From: Breoghania sp037026715
GTDB lineage: Bacteria; Pseudomonadota; Alphaproteobacteria; Rhizobiales; Stappiaceae
Length of the DNA: 64,000 bases
Assembly: GCF_037026715.1 (NCBI RefSeq)
Contig: NZ_JBANCG010000008.1
Coordinates: forward strand, 1-64,000
Reading direction: 5' to 3'
The notes under the pieces were generated by a model. It worked only from the letters and a program-made list of their open reading frames with translations. It was not told the DNA's origin and searched no databases. Positions 26,877 to 35,272 of the stretch are shown here, piece after piece. Both the position numbers and the translations under genes were made by a program. How positions within the stretch are numbered: position 1 is the stretch's first letter; every line of letters starts with the position of its first letter.

Positions 26877-27512
26877 CTATCCGACCCAGGCCACGGGGCC
26901 GAATATCCACACGATCCAGATGCCCAACGCCAGAAACGGCGCGAAGGCGATCCGCCTCTTCATGACGCTGCGCCCCCTCATCATCTGTCTGACGAGCATC
27001 GCGAAGATTGCCGTGAGCGAGGCGATCAGCAGCACGCCTGGGAGCCCTTCCGGTCCGATCCAGGCCCCTGCGGCTGCGAAGAGCTTCACGTCGCCGAATC
27101 CGAGACCGTCGACGCCGCGATATCGTCTGTAGCTCGCCGCGACGCCCCATAGCAAGGCGCCGGCAATAGCCGCTGCGAGCACGTGGGTCGTCAGATCCGC
27201 TGGATTGACGAGCCAGGTTGCGGCGAGACCGAGAAGGACAAGCCCGAGGCTCACGCGGTCGGGTATGATGAAGGTCCGGATATCGACAGCGGCGCCCCAG
27301 CAAAGCAAGGCCCCCAATACGGCGCTGGCGATAGTGACTTCCGCCGGAAACGGCCCCCGCACGAACCAGCCGACTGTGGCCAATCCCGCGGCAAGAGCAC
27401 CGAATGCGTGGGCCAGCCGAAAGCTGGCATATCTCGCGTACTGCCACGAGCGCGCCAGACCGTGTTTCTCAGCGCCGGTCTCTGGTATGCCTTGCCGCTG
27501 AGAGACTGCCAT
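26877..27512 (-). CDS. gspO: Prepilin peptidase (A24 family), short GspO-like form
   Basis: Membrane aspartyl protease of 211 residues that would process the pseudopilins. Both catalytic aspartates are visible: AVDIRTFIIPD and GFGDVKL. About six membrane helices. It lacks the N-terminal cytoplasmic domain with paired CxxC motifs that carries the N-methyltransferase of full-length GspO/PilD, so it is closer in size to TadV/CpaA-type peptidases. Its ATG lies within the same CCATGG as the ATG of the divergent gspK, so at least one start may be wrong. It is upstream of gspG on the same strand. Confidence 0.85.
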   Translation of the reverse strand: MAVSQRQGIPETGAEKHGLARSWQYARYASFRLAHAFGALAAGLATVGWFVRGPFPAEVTIASAVLGALLCWGAAVDIRTFIIPDRVSLGLVLLGLAATWLVNPADLTTHVLAAAIAGALLWGVAASYRRYRGVDGLGFGDVKLFAAAGAWIGPEGLPGVLLIASLTAIFAMLVRQMMRGRSVMKRRIAFAPFLALGIWIVWIFGPVAWVG

Positions 27513-28416
27513 GGTGAAGGACGGCCTGCCAAACCTGATGAAAGATCTCAGAACCCTGGTGCAAAGCCACCTTCCGGCCCTGTCGGGACGTCACAGACAC
27601 GCCAAGCGCGGCTTTTCGATTCTCACCGTGCTCCTGAGCCTGACCCTGCTTGCGAGCATTCTGGTGGGATTTGCGAGTGTGGTCCAGAACCGAACGTCTC
27701 GCGTCGCCCGCGAAGTGCAGGCCGCCCAGGGCGAGCTGTCGGCGGAAGCTGGCATCGCTCTGATCGTTGCGTCGCTTCTCGACAACGCCGCGCATGAGGA
27801 AAGCCATCGTCGCCCTGCCGATGGCACCCCGTATGCCTGCACGCTCGACAACGGCACCCAGCTGTTCATGGTCGCGCAGGATGTCGCCGGCCGCATCGAC
27901 CTCAACACCGCGTCGCGGGACCTGCTCCAGGCCCTCTTCGACAAGCAGGCAGACCCGGAAAAATCGGCAGCACTCATTTCTGCCATTGAGAGCCGGCGAC
28001 GGAACGACGGTTTCCGCATGGTGCAGGAATTCGCCCAATTGCCCGGCGTCGACCGGGATCTCTACGCGCACATCGCGCCGGATCTCACCGTCTACAGCAA
28101 GCGCCCGTCACTGGACGAGGCATCGGCACGGCAGGCCCTCAGAACACGGCTCGCAAGGACCGGCATTGCAAAGGACATCGCCTACGCCTCGTCCGCGGAT
28201 GGGTTGAAGTTCGAGATCGACGTTATCGCCCGAACCGCCCCCGGACGCGGGTATCGCGCAACGGCCGCGGTCGAAATCAGGCCAGGGCATATGCCGGCCT
28301 ATCATATCCTCTTCTGGAACGGGCACCCTTTCCGGTCCGAGAGCCTCCCTCCACCTTATGACGGATGGCTCGCGGGTGCCGGCGAGAGACAAGTCGCGTC
28401 CTGCACCAGCTCGTGA
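27511..28416 (+). CDS. gspK: Minor pseudopilin GspK
   Basis: Large minor pseudopilin, 301 residues. Prepilin site RG|FSILTVLLSLTLLASILVG, with threonine instead of glutamate at mature position 5, as is normal for GspK. A helix-hairpin-helix-like region follows (RIDLNTASRDLLQALF, about 130-145). It caps the pseudopilus tip with GspI and GspJ. The ATG at 27511 overlaps the gspO start codon on the other strand; an in-frame ATG at 27538 is an alternative that would free it. Confidence 0.85.
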   Translation: MVKDGLPNLMKDLRTLVQSHLPALSGRHRHAKRGFSILTVLLSLTLLASILVGFASVVQNRTSRVAREVQAAQGELSAEAGIALIVASLLDNAAHEESHRRPADGTPYACTLDNGTQLFMVAQDVAGRIDLNTASRDLLQALFDKQADPEKSAALISAIESRRRNDGFRMVQEFAQLPGVDRDLYAHIAPDLTVYSKRPSLDEASARQALRTRLARTGIAKDIAYASSADGLKFEIDVIARTAPGRGYRATAAVEIRPGHMPAYHILFWNGHPFRSESLPPPYDGWLAGAGERQVASCTSS

Positions 28417-28643
28417 CGTTCGCCGACCGTGACGTCGGACAGGCCCGGGCCTGCCGCTCCGTTCCCACGAACCGGTAGCTACGCAGTTCTTACGATATGT
28501 TCTTTCTTTGCTGCGCTTTGCGGATCTTTTCTGTTGATGCCATGTGGAAAAGCGCGAATTGATCCCACACGACGCAGGGAAACGCCTATGCCTTGCCGTT
28601 GGGTTCCGAATTGGATGGGGACGCGTGCGGGGAGTATAGGGGT

Positions 28644-30887
28644 TTGGGCTTTGGCATTGGGACAGCGCGCCGACTGATCGCGCCGATTGTCGGGCTGCTG
28701 ACCCTTGCGATCGTTGGCGGCTGCGCAGGTGACATCGCCGACAATGCGGCCGACCCGAGGGCGCGCGACGTGACGCCCAGCGGCTTCAGCCGATCCCATC
28801 TTCCTGCGAACGTGGCGGCCCGCAGCGCGGTGCGCGCCTATTCCCCGAGCGCCCAACTCTACCCCGGAACCGCACAATTCGTCGGCACGACGGCGAGCGC
28901 CCCCTTTTCGGTGGTCGACGATGACCGCGTGCATCTCAATCTCGCCAACGCCAGTATCGCCTCCGCCGCGAAGGTCGTCATTTCCGACATCCTCGGCCGC
29001 AACTACATCATCGATCCGCGCGTCAACGGCACCGTCACCATCCAGACCACAAATGCCATTCGCAAGAGCGCGTTGCTCGACACGTTCGACGCGTTGCTGC
29101 GCTTTTCGGGAGCCGCCATCGTCGTCGCGGACGATCTGGTCCGGGTTGTGCCCGCCAACGCCCCCGGCGTGCTCGCGGTCAACAATCCCGCTCCCGGGCA
29201 CGAAACGGCGCGCGGCATCGGTCTGACGGCGAAGGTCGTCCCACTGGAGTTCGTATCGGCGCGCGAAATGCAGCGCCTACTTCAGCCGATCGTCGGCGCT
29301 GACAAGATCCTTCACGTCGACGAGCGACGGAATGTGCTGATCCTCGGCGGCAATCCTCGCGAACTGGCCACCGCGCTCGATGCCATCAACCTCTTCGACA
29401 TCGACCAGATGAAAGGCATGTCGTTTGCCCTGCTGCCGGTGAAGAACGCCGATCCCGAGGCGATCGTCACCGAGCTCGACACGATATTCGCCACCGGCGA
29501 TGGCGGCGCGCTCAAGGGCGTCGTGCGCTTCGTGCCGAACCAGCGGCTGAACTCGATCCTCGTCATCTCGGCACGACCGCGGTATCTGGGCGAAGCGGAA
29601 AAATGGGTGGAGCGGCTCGACCGTATCGCAGGCGGCACCAAACGGCAGCTATTCGTCTATTCGATCCAGAATCGCGCGGCGAGTGAACTGGCGACGCTTC
29701 TTGCCAATATCCTCACCGATCCGAACGCCAAGAAATCCGGCGCCACGCAAACAAGCACGGAGAACGGCGGCAGCTCGCGTGTCAACGCAGCCTTCGAAAC
29801 CGCGGCAAGCGCGCGTACCAATACGGCTGCGCCAACCACCTCGACGGGCTCGGGACTGGGGCAGTCAACGGCGACCTCTGTCGGATCCGGGCTCGTCAAT
29901 CCTGCTGCGGCAACGCCTGCGAGCTTTACCGCAACCGGGGTCGCGAAAAGTTCGACCGAGAGCACCGAGGGTATTCGCGTCGTCGCCGATGAATCGAACA
30001 ACGCCATTCTCATCTATGCGACGCCCGACGAGTACAACGCGATCCTGGGAATGCTGAAGCGGCTCGATTCGCTGCCCAATCAGGTGCTTCTGGAGGCCAC
30101 GATCGCGGAGGTGACGCTGACCGACGAACTCAAGTTCGGTCTGCGCTGGTTCTTCGAGAGCGGAAACTACAGCGTCGCCCTCACCGAGGCGAGCACGGGG
30201 AACTTCGGCTCGGCGTTTCCCGGCTTTTCTTTCCTGTTTTCCGGCGGCCAGGCGACGGTTGCGCTCAACGCCCTTTCGAGCATCACGGACGTCAACGTCA
30301 TCTCCTCGCCCAACCTGATGGTGCTCGACAACCGCAAGGCCGTCCTGCGCATTGGCGACCAGGTTCCCATCGCCGTTCAGCAGGCGATCGACACCAGCAG
30401 CATCAACACAGTGGTCAACACCATCGAGCTGAAGGACACGGGCATCATCCTGACCGTCGTGCCGCGGGTGAACGATTCCGGGCGCGTCATTCTCGATATC
30501 GAGCAGGAAGTCTCCGACGTCGTGAAGACGACGACGTCCGGCATCGACAGTCCGACGATCCGCCAGCGCAAGGTGAACACCACGGTGGTGGTGAAGGATG
30601 GCGACAGCCTGGCGCTCGGCGGACTTATCCAGCAACGGGCCGAGGTGACGAAGTCGCAGGTGCCGGTTCTGGGCGATGTCCCCGTCGTCGGCAATCTCTT
30701 CCGTCACAAGGACGACATCGACAAGCGCACGGAACTGCTGATCCTGATTACCCCGCATGTGGTGCGGGATTTCCAGGAAGCGAACGACGTCACCGACGAG
30801 TTCAGGCGCCAGCTCGGCGGCCTGCGGGCGCTTGGCAACAAGCCGAGGAACGATTTGCAGCACAAGCTCAACCGGCTTGCGCGCTAG
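28644..30887 (+). CDS. gspD: Type II secretion secretin GspD (lipoprotein)
   Basis: Outer-membrane channel of 747 residues. The TTG at 28644 is chosen because GGGGAG lies 9 bases upstream and because it gives a standard lipoprotein signal ending LAIVGGC (Cys27). N0-N3 domains follow (about 85-450, including INLFDID and VRFVPNQRLNSILVIS). A serine/threonine/alanine-rich linker lies at about 365-435. The secretin domain (about 480-720) contains VPVLGDVPVVGNLFR near its end. A lipidated secretin may not need a separate pilotin. It is transcribed after gspK with a 227-base gap. Confidence 0.92.
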   Translation: MGFGIGTARRLIAPIVGLLTLAIVGGCAGDIADNAADPRARDVTPSGFSRSHLPANVAARSAVRAYSPSAQLYPGTAQFVGTTASAPFSVVDDDRVHLNLANASIASAAKVVISDILGRNYIIDPRVNGTVTIQTTNAIRKSALLDTFDALLRFSGAAIVVADDLVRVVPANAPGVLAVNNPAPGHETARGIGLTAKVVPLEFVSAREMQRLLQPIVGADKILHVDERRNVLILGGNPRELATALDAINLFDIDQMKGMSFALLPVKNADPEAIVTELDTIFATGDGGALKGVVRFVPNQRLNSILVISARPRYLGEAEKWVERLDRIAGGTKRQLFVYSIQNRAASELATLLANILTDPNAKKSGATQTSTENGGSSRVNAAFETAASARTNTAAPTTSTGSGLGQSTATSVGSGLVNPAAATPASFTATGVAKSSTESTEGIRVVADESNNAILIYATPDEYNAILGMLKRLDSLPNQVLLEATIAEVTLTDELKFGLRWFFESGNYSVALTEASTGNFGSAFPGFSFLFSGGQATVALNALSSITDVNVISSPNLMVLDNRKAVLRIGDQVPIAVQQAIDTSSINTVVNTIELKDTGIILTVVPRVNDSGRVILDIEQEVSDVVKTTTSGIDSPTIRQRKVNTTVVVKDGDSLALGGLIQQRAEVTKSQVPVLGDVPVVGNLFRHKDDIDKRTELLILITPHVVRDFQEANDVTDEFRRQLGGLRALGNKPRNDLQHKLNRLAR

Positions 30888-30897
30888 AGCATATCCC

Positions 30898-30988
30898 GAT
30901 CAGATTTAGGCCATCTGATCAGGAGATACTCAAGATATTGATCTTGAGCGATTTCTTATCGTTCAGACGATCCCGTCTGAACGATAAG
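30898..30988. repeat. Three consecutive intergenic palindromes
   Basis: Directly after the gspD stop: GATCAGAT/ATCTGATC (30898-30920), CTCAAGAT/ATCTTGAG (30929-30948) and a 15-bp perfect stem, CTTATCGTTCAGACG with its complement (30955-30988, 4-base loop). No T-run follows the last stem. The arrangement resembles the mosaic palindromic elements scattered between genes in Hyphomicrobiales. Other copies of this sequence were not seen in the window. Confidence 0.6.
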
Positions 30989-31035
30989 CGCGCTGGAAAC
31001 ACTCAAGGCCCGATCCGCAACCACATTTCCCGACC

Positions 31036-31914
31036 TCACGCCTCGCGCGCAAGTTCGGCCGTGCGCGTTGCCGCCGTGGCCCATTTGGCGGTACGCAGGA
31101 GCGCTCCGAACGAATAGAGGTGAAGTTGCACCGGCCCCTGTTCGTGATGCGCCTTGAGCCCCTCGTCCAGGTCGGCGATGACGTGATCCGGAGCAGCCTT
31201 GAGCCCGCTGGAGGGCATGTCGACCCAGCATCGAAGCGCGATCTTCATCAACGTCTCCGGCCGTGTCGGGCTCGCAACGCCAAGCTTTACCGGAGTTGCA
31301 GGAGCAAAGGTGCGAAGCCATGCGAGCCAACGCAAGATCCGTGCGGCATCGAACGAGAACTGGCTGACCACGAAGGGCACCATGCCGACGGCTTGCACCG
31401 CCGCGATCTTTGCGGCCAACGAGCTTGCGAGGTCGCCGCTCTGCACGAAGGGATGTCCTTCCGGGTACCCACCCAACCCCACTTCCACGATTGCGGATGA
31501 CGCGAAAGCCGGAGCGCCAATCAGGTCAATGCTTGAGCCGAACGGACCGCGTACCGCATCGATATCGCCTGCGACAACGACCGCCTTGCGCACGCCCGCG
31601 CCCTCACCTGCCGCTCCAAGATGATCCGCCAGTTCCTGCTCGCTTGAAAACTTGCGCGCCGCCAGATGCAGGACCGGTTCGAAGCCGGCCCGACGAACGG
31701 CGACGGCCGCGGCGATCTGATCCGCATGCGCAACCCGGGGCAGAGAACTGAGATAGATTTCAGAACCAGCGTCGATATGGCCGCCGAGCGACGAGATGCC
31801 CTCCACCGTGGGCGGCGTCGCATCCACCGACCATCCACGCAGCCACAGGGGCACCTTTTCGGGCGTCGCGGCCCGACGCATCCGGCCGACGGCTTCACTG
31901 CGAATCTCCGTCAC
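31036..31914 (-). CDS. MetF-like (methylenetetrahydrofolate reductase family) protein
   Basis: Protein of 292 residues with the MetF TIM-barrel pattern: LHLAARK at 82-88 (the usual HLTCR strand), VVVAGD at 112-117, then the GGYPEGHP and QFSFDAARILRWLAWLR segments. It lacks the conventional N-terminal SFEFFPP start of MetF, so the reaction may be other than classic folate reduction. The GTG at 31914 has GGAGGAG just upstream; an ATG at 31947 lacks this. An iron-box promoter lies at 32193-32228, leaving a leader of about 280 bases. Role in iron physiology is an inference. Confidence 0.8.
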   Translation of the reverse strand: MTEIRSEAVGRMRRAATPEKVPLWLRGWSVDATPPTVEGISSLGGHIDAGSEIYLSSLPRVAHADQIAAAVAVRRAGFEPVLHLAARKFSSEQELADHLGAAGEGAGVRKAVVVAGDIDAVRGPFGSSIDLIGAPAFASSAIVEVGLGGYPEGHPFVQSGDLASSLAAKIAAVQAVGMVPFVVSQFSFDAARILRWLAWLRTFAPATPVKLGVASPTRPETLMKIALRCWVDMPSSGLKAAPDHVIADLDEGLKAHHEQGPVQLHLYSFGALLRTAKWATAATRTAELAREA

Positions 31915-32192
31915 GGTCTCCTCCCCCGTATCCGAGCCGCACCGCAACCCGTTACAAGCGTTGCGTCAGGCAAAAGTGTAGGCCGGAGAGACGGATGGGG
32001 AAACCGGAAAGCGCAAATCCGTACACGCGATCACGCTGAGGCCGGGTTCATGAGACAACGATGCGGTGGGAGGCATGCGATCAAACGCAGGACAGATCAA
32101 CGATCCGCGAAAAAGAAGGCGCCGCCGCTGGCATGGATCGGAGAAATGGGAGAAAGACCGAACAGGACAGCCAGCGACAGCGCCCGACAACA

Positions 32193-32228
32193 TGTCTATT
32201 TAAGTTGAGTTTTGTAGTCAAGTTTTAT
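32193..32228 (-). promoter_or_regulatory. RirA-like (IRO-type) operator over the MetF-like gene promoter
   Basis: On the minus strand: -35 TTGACT (32221-32216), 17-base spacer, TAGACA (32198-32193) as a weak -10. TGA-N9-TCA spans 32206-32220 across the -35. It matches the ferric reductase promoter at 26 of 36 positions with identical spacing. It reads leftward, away from rirA. Confidence 0.65.
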
Positions 32229-32274
32229 TTTGTGTATCTATGTCCAAAGGGGCCTGCGACCCGATCCGGAAATG

Positions 32275-32298
32275 AAAAAGCCGGCGCATCGCACCGGC
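32275..32298 (-). terminator. Terminator of rirA
   Basis: On the minus strand, GCCGG-9 bases-CCGGC followed by TTTTT, 37 bases after the rirA stop. The T-run and A-run on both sides could also let it stop rightward transcription. Confidence 0.8.
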
Positions 32299-32334
32299 AT
32301 TTTTCGAGGCTGAATTATGCGAACGGGCGCCGTG

Positions 32335-32808
32335 TCAGGAAAGATCGGCCGCTTCCAGCATCGGATGCGCGGCAACCTCAATGCTCAACAGGGAGCGCAG
32401 GTTCTGACGGTTCCGGGCGATATCCGCGATCGTGTAACTGTCGAGAACGTCGAAAAACGCAGCCAGCGCCTCGTACAGAACACGATTGAACTCGCAGGAC
32501 GTTATGAGCGGGCAGTCCCGCTTGCCGGGATCGAAGCAATCGGAGAGATAGAAGTTCTCCTCCGCAGCTCGAATGACGGCACCAAGCGACATCTCGTCGG
32601 CGGGCTGGGCCAGCAGAATGCCGCCATTGCGGCCGCGCAGGGTCTTGATGAAGCCGTTGTCGACGAGAATCTTCATCACCTTGAAAAGGTGCGTTTCGGA
32701 AATTCCGTAGGTTGCCGCAATCTCCGGAACCTTGCTCGGCTTGTCAGGGTTCGCCGCGCAATAAAGCAATGTGCGGACAGCATAATTTGCCTGAAGCGTC
32801 AGTCGCAT
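32335..32808 (-). CDS. rirA: Rrf2-family iron-responsive regulator RirA
   Basis: Regulator of 157 residues. Winged helix at about 1-65 (MRLTLQANYAVRTLLYCAANP, IPEI-like VPEIAATYGISETHLFKVM and LRGRNGGILLAQP), then a dimerisation helix. Three cysteines, C91, C99 and C105 (DCF...DCPL...SC), match the iron-sulfur ligands of rhizobial RirA in order and spacing. RirA represses iron-uptake genes when its cluster is loaded. Strong AGGGAG precedes the ATG, and a 17-bp palindrome starts 15 bases upstream of the start codon. Two RirA-type boxes lie in this window. NsrR/IscR are less likely given the overall match. Confidence 0.88.
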   Translation of the reverse strand: MRLTLQANYAVRTLLYCAANPDKPSKVPEIAATYGISETHLFKVMKILVDNGFIKTLRGRNGGILLAQPADEMSLGAVIRAAEENFYLSDCFDPGKRDCPLITSCEFNRVLYEALAAFFDVLDSYTIADIARNRQNLRSLLSIEVAAHPMLEAADLS

Positions 32809-33122
32809 GGTTGCTCCCTAACGAACCGGCATCCGGTTCAAACCACCTGGTTCGATCTCTCTCATATTCGGAATAGGCGATCTGCAGCCGAGTTTCAATG
32901 GTTACAGCCAAAGTTCGAGCGCGTCATAGGACCGCTCCTGGACCGCCCCTCGCCTTTGCAGGCCGGGTAAGACCTGATAGAGACTTTTCATTCATTATAG
33001 CGGAAGAGGCTCGAACGAGCATGCGGTTTCCTCCGTGTCGTCGCGCTGAGCAGCATTCCGACCGGCAAGCCATTGCACGCACATCCCTTGTCGTGCGCCT
33101 TGAATGAGTAGAGCGTATCCGC
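32809..33122. other. Divergent intergenic region between rirA and tamA
   Basis: Besides the palindromes next to rirA (separate entry), a leftward TATAAT lies at about 32996-33001 without a good -35. No ribosome-binding site is obvious before tamA, and no small gene can be supported. Confidence 0.35.
32823..32852. promoter_or_regulatory. Double palindrome upstream of rirA
   Basis: GAACCGG-CAT-CCGGTTC (32823-32839, perfect 7-bp arms) and AACCA-CC-TGGTT (32841-32852, perfect 5-bp arms) lie side by side, centred about 15.5 bases apart, within 15-44 bases of the rirA start codon. All four half-sites share AACC. They could be operators for rirA itself or for another regulator; they do not match TGA-N9-TCA. 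Confidence 0.45.
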
Positions 33123-35090
33123 ATGACGCTTCGGCGGCAGGACCAGAACAGGCGGGAACACCCGCGAAGCGAAGCTCGCCGCTTGCTCCGCCCGATCGCC
33201 GCCGCGCTCGTTGCGCTCGCCGCCGGCTTGCCCTTCGCGTCGACAGCATCCGCCTTCGAGCTTTTTGGCTACAAGTTCTTCGAATCGGAAGAGGACGCCG
33301 CGACACCGGTTCCCGATCCTCTGCCCTACGAGGCAACACTTCAGCTCTCGGGTGGCAACGCCGATCTCAAGGATGAGCTGGAGAGCAATTCGGCGCTTGT
33401 TGCAAAGCAGGATACGCCCCCCTCCGGAGAACCGGGCCTGATAGCCCGCGCGCTTGCGGACCAGGAACAGCTTCTCGCACGTCTTTACACCGCGGCGCGC
33501 TACGGCGGCCTCGTGGAAATCTCGATCGCAGGCCGGCCGCTCGCGCAGGTCGTCAAAGACGGTACGTTTCCGCATCGGGCTGGAAAGCCGGTCCATGTCT
33601 CCATCAAGGTGACGGCGGGCCCGAGCTTCTCCTTCGGCGAAACGGCCATACGCCTTGATGGCGGCAGCGACGTTCCGCGACTGGACGCGGTTACCTACGG
33701 CCTCATCAAGGGAGCTCCGGCGCGCTCCGACACGATCCTCGACGCTGAAACGGCAATCGTGGCCGTGCTGAAGCGGCGTGGATACCCCTTTGCAAAGGTC
33801 ACGGGCCGTGACGTCGTTGCCGATCACGCGACAAAGACGGTCGATGTCACGCTCCATGCAGCCACCGGCCCGAAGGCCGTTTTCGGCACGGCGACAGTCT
33901 CCGGCGCCAAACGCACGGATACCGATTTCATCCTGCAGCAGGCGGACATCCCGGAAGGCGCGCCTTACACGCCCGAAACCTTGCGCCGCGCGGAAAAGAA
34001 CCTTCGGGATCTCGGTATCTTTTCCAGCGCGCGTGTCGTGGAGGCAGACACGCTCGATGCGGACGGGCACCTGCCGCTCACGATCGAGGTTGCCGAACGC
34101 AAACGCTCTCTCGTCGGCGGCGGCGCCTCATGGTCGAGCACGGAAGGCGTGGGGCTTGAGGCCTACTGGCGACATCGCAATCTGTTTGGCCGGGCCGAGC
34201 AACTCTCCATCGAAGGCTCTGTCGGCCGGCTGACGAACGGCGCCGCGGATGATCTCGAATACGACGCTCATGTCACCTTCACAAAACCGGGGGCCTTCGG
34301 TCCGGCAACGAGCTTCAGTTCCACGGTCGGAGCCAAGCAGGAAAAGCCGGAAACATATGAATCCCGGGCGGTCTACGGCAAGATCCGCGCAAGCAAGGAT
34401 CTCAGCGACACGCTGACCGCCGCGCTCGGCTCGGAGGTCTCTTACGCCCGGGAACAGGATGCACTCGGTTCCGGCAACTATGCGCTTTTCGGCGTCTTCG
34501 GGGAGATCTCGTGGGATACGCGGGACAACATTCTGGACCCCACGACAGGTTTTCGCATTTCCGGCACGCTCGAGCCGGCCTATGACGTCGAAACCGGGGG
34601 ACTGATGACCTTTGTCAAGGGCGAGGCCTCGGCGTACCGCGCCCTTGATGACGCCAAGAGGTTCGTGCTCGCCGGTCGGGTGGAAGGCGGCAGTGTCGTC
34701 GGCGCTTCGCTGAGCGACATCCAGCCGAGCCGGCGCTATTACGTTGGTGGCGGCGGATCCGTGCGCGGCTACGCCTACCGGAACATTGGCCCGCGGGTCG
34801 AGACGTCGTCCGGCACGGAGACCGTGGGCGGACTGAGCTATCTGGAAGCCTCCGCCGAGGCTCGCATCAAGGTGACAGACACGATCGGCGTCGTGCCCTT
34901 CATCGATGTCGGTGCTGCCTATACCAGCGAAATCCCGGATTTCTCAGAGCCGCTGAAAATCGGGACCGGCGTGGGGCTTCGCTACTACACGCCGATCGGC
35001 CCCTTGCGTCTCGACGTGGCCGTCCCGCTCGATCCCGGGCCGGACGACCCCAGTTTTGCTGTGTATCTCGGGTTGAGCCAGGCATTCTGA
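33123..35090 (+). CDS. tamA: Translocation and assembly module outer-membrane protein TamA
   Basis: Omp85-family protein of 655 residues. A long basic N-terminal region precedes a signal peptide (LLRPIAAALVALAAGLPFASTASA, split across residues about 21-44). POTRA domains occupy about 95-325, followed by a beta-barrel ending in the outer-membrane signature phenylalanine (YLGLSQAF). The barrel contains the Omp85 motif region GGSVRGYAYRNIGP. TamA works with TamB in outer-membrane protein or lipid handling. The ATG at 33123 lacks a clear ribosome-binding site. tamB follows 182 bases downstream. Confidence 0.9.
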   Translation: MTLRRQDQNRREHPRSEARRLLRPIAAALVALAAGLPFASTASAFELFGYKFFESEEDAATPVPDPLPYEATLQLSGGNADLKDELESNSALVAKQDTPPSGEPGLIARALADQEQLLARLYTAARYGGLVEISIAGRPLAQVVKDGTFPHRAGKPVHVSIKVTAGPSFSFGETAIRLDGGSDVPRLDAVTYGLIKGAPARSDTILDAETAIVAVLKRRGYPFAKVTGRDVVADHATKTVDVTLHAATGPKAVFGTATVSGAKRTDTDFILQQADIPEGAPYTPETLRRAEKNLRDLGIFSSARVVEADTLDADGHLPLTIEVAERKRSLVGGGASWSSTEGVGLEAYWRHRNLFGRAEQLSIEGSVGRLTNGAADDLEYDAHVTFTKPGAFGPATSFSSTVGAKQEKPETYESRAVYGKIRASKDLSDTLTAALGSEVSYAREQDALGSGNYALFGVFGEISWDTRDNILDPTTGFRISGTLEPAYDVETGGLMTFVKGEASAYRALDDAKRFVLAGRVEGGSVVGASLSDIQPSRRYYVGGGGSVRGYAYRNIGPRVETSSGTETVGGLSYLEASAEARIKVTDTIGVVPFIDVGAAYTSEIPDFSEPLKIGTGVGLRYYTPIGPLRLDVAVPLDPGPDDPSFAVYLGLSQAF

Positions 35091-35272
35091 GAACGGGCGT
35101 GGCTACAACCGGAGCCGCCGAACACTGCAACTGCCGCTTTTCTTCCTTGTTGTGCCGTTATGTCAGGTTGCGATTGACCGGCTCTGACCGACGAAAACCA
35201 AGACCGACATCGAGCCATAAGGCGCCCCGGGCCTGATAAACTGTGGTGGCGACTCATCGGCTGAAGGGAACC

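Larger units (their letters stand above)
31915..32334. other. Intergenic region: MetF-like leader, iron-box promoter and rirA terminator
   Basis: From left to right: a leader of roughly 280 bases for the MetF-like gene (31915-32192) with no convincing reading frame, the 36-base promoter/operator (32193-32228), about 45 AT-richer bases, and the rirA terminator (32275-32298). A 75-codon leftward frame starting at 32193 has no ribosome-binding site and unremarkable composition. The leader could hold a regulatory RNA structure, which I cannot define by eye. Confidence 0.45.

Noticed and set aside
31966..32193. Leftward 75-codon frame in the MetF-like leader
   Set aside because: Its ATG lies at the -10 region of the proposed promoter, so it would not be on that transcript, and no ribosome-binding site precedes it.
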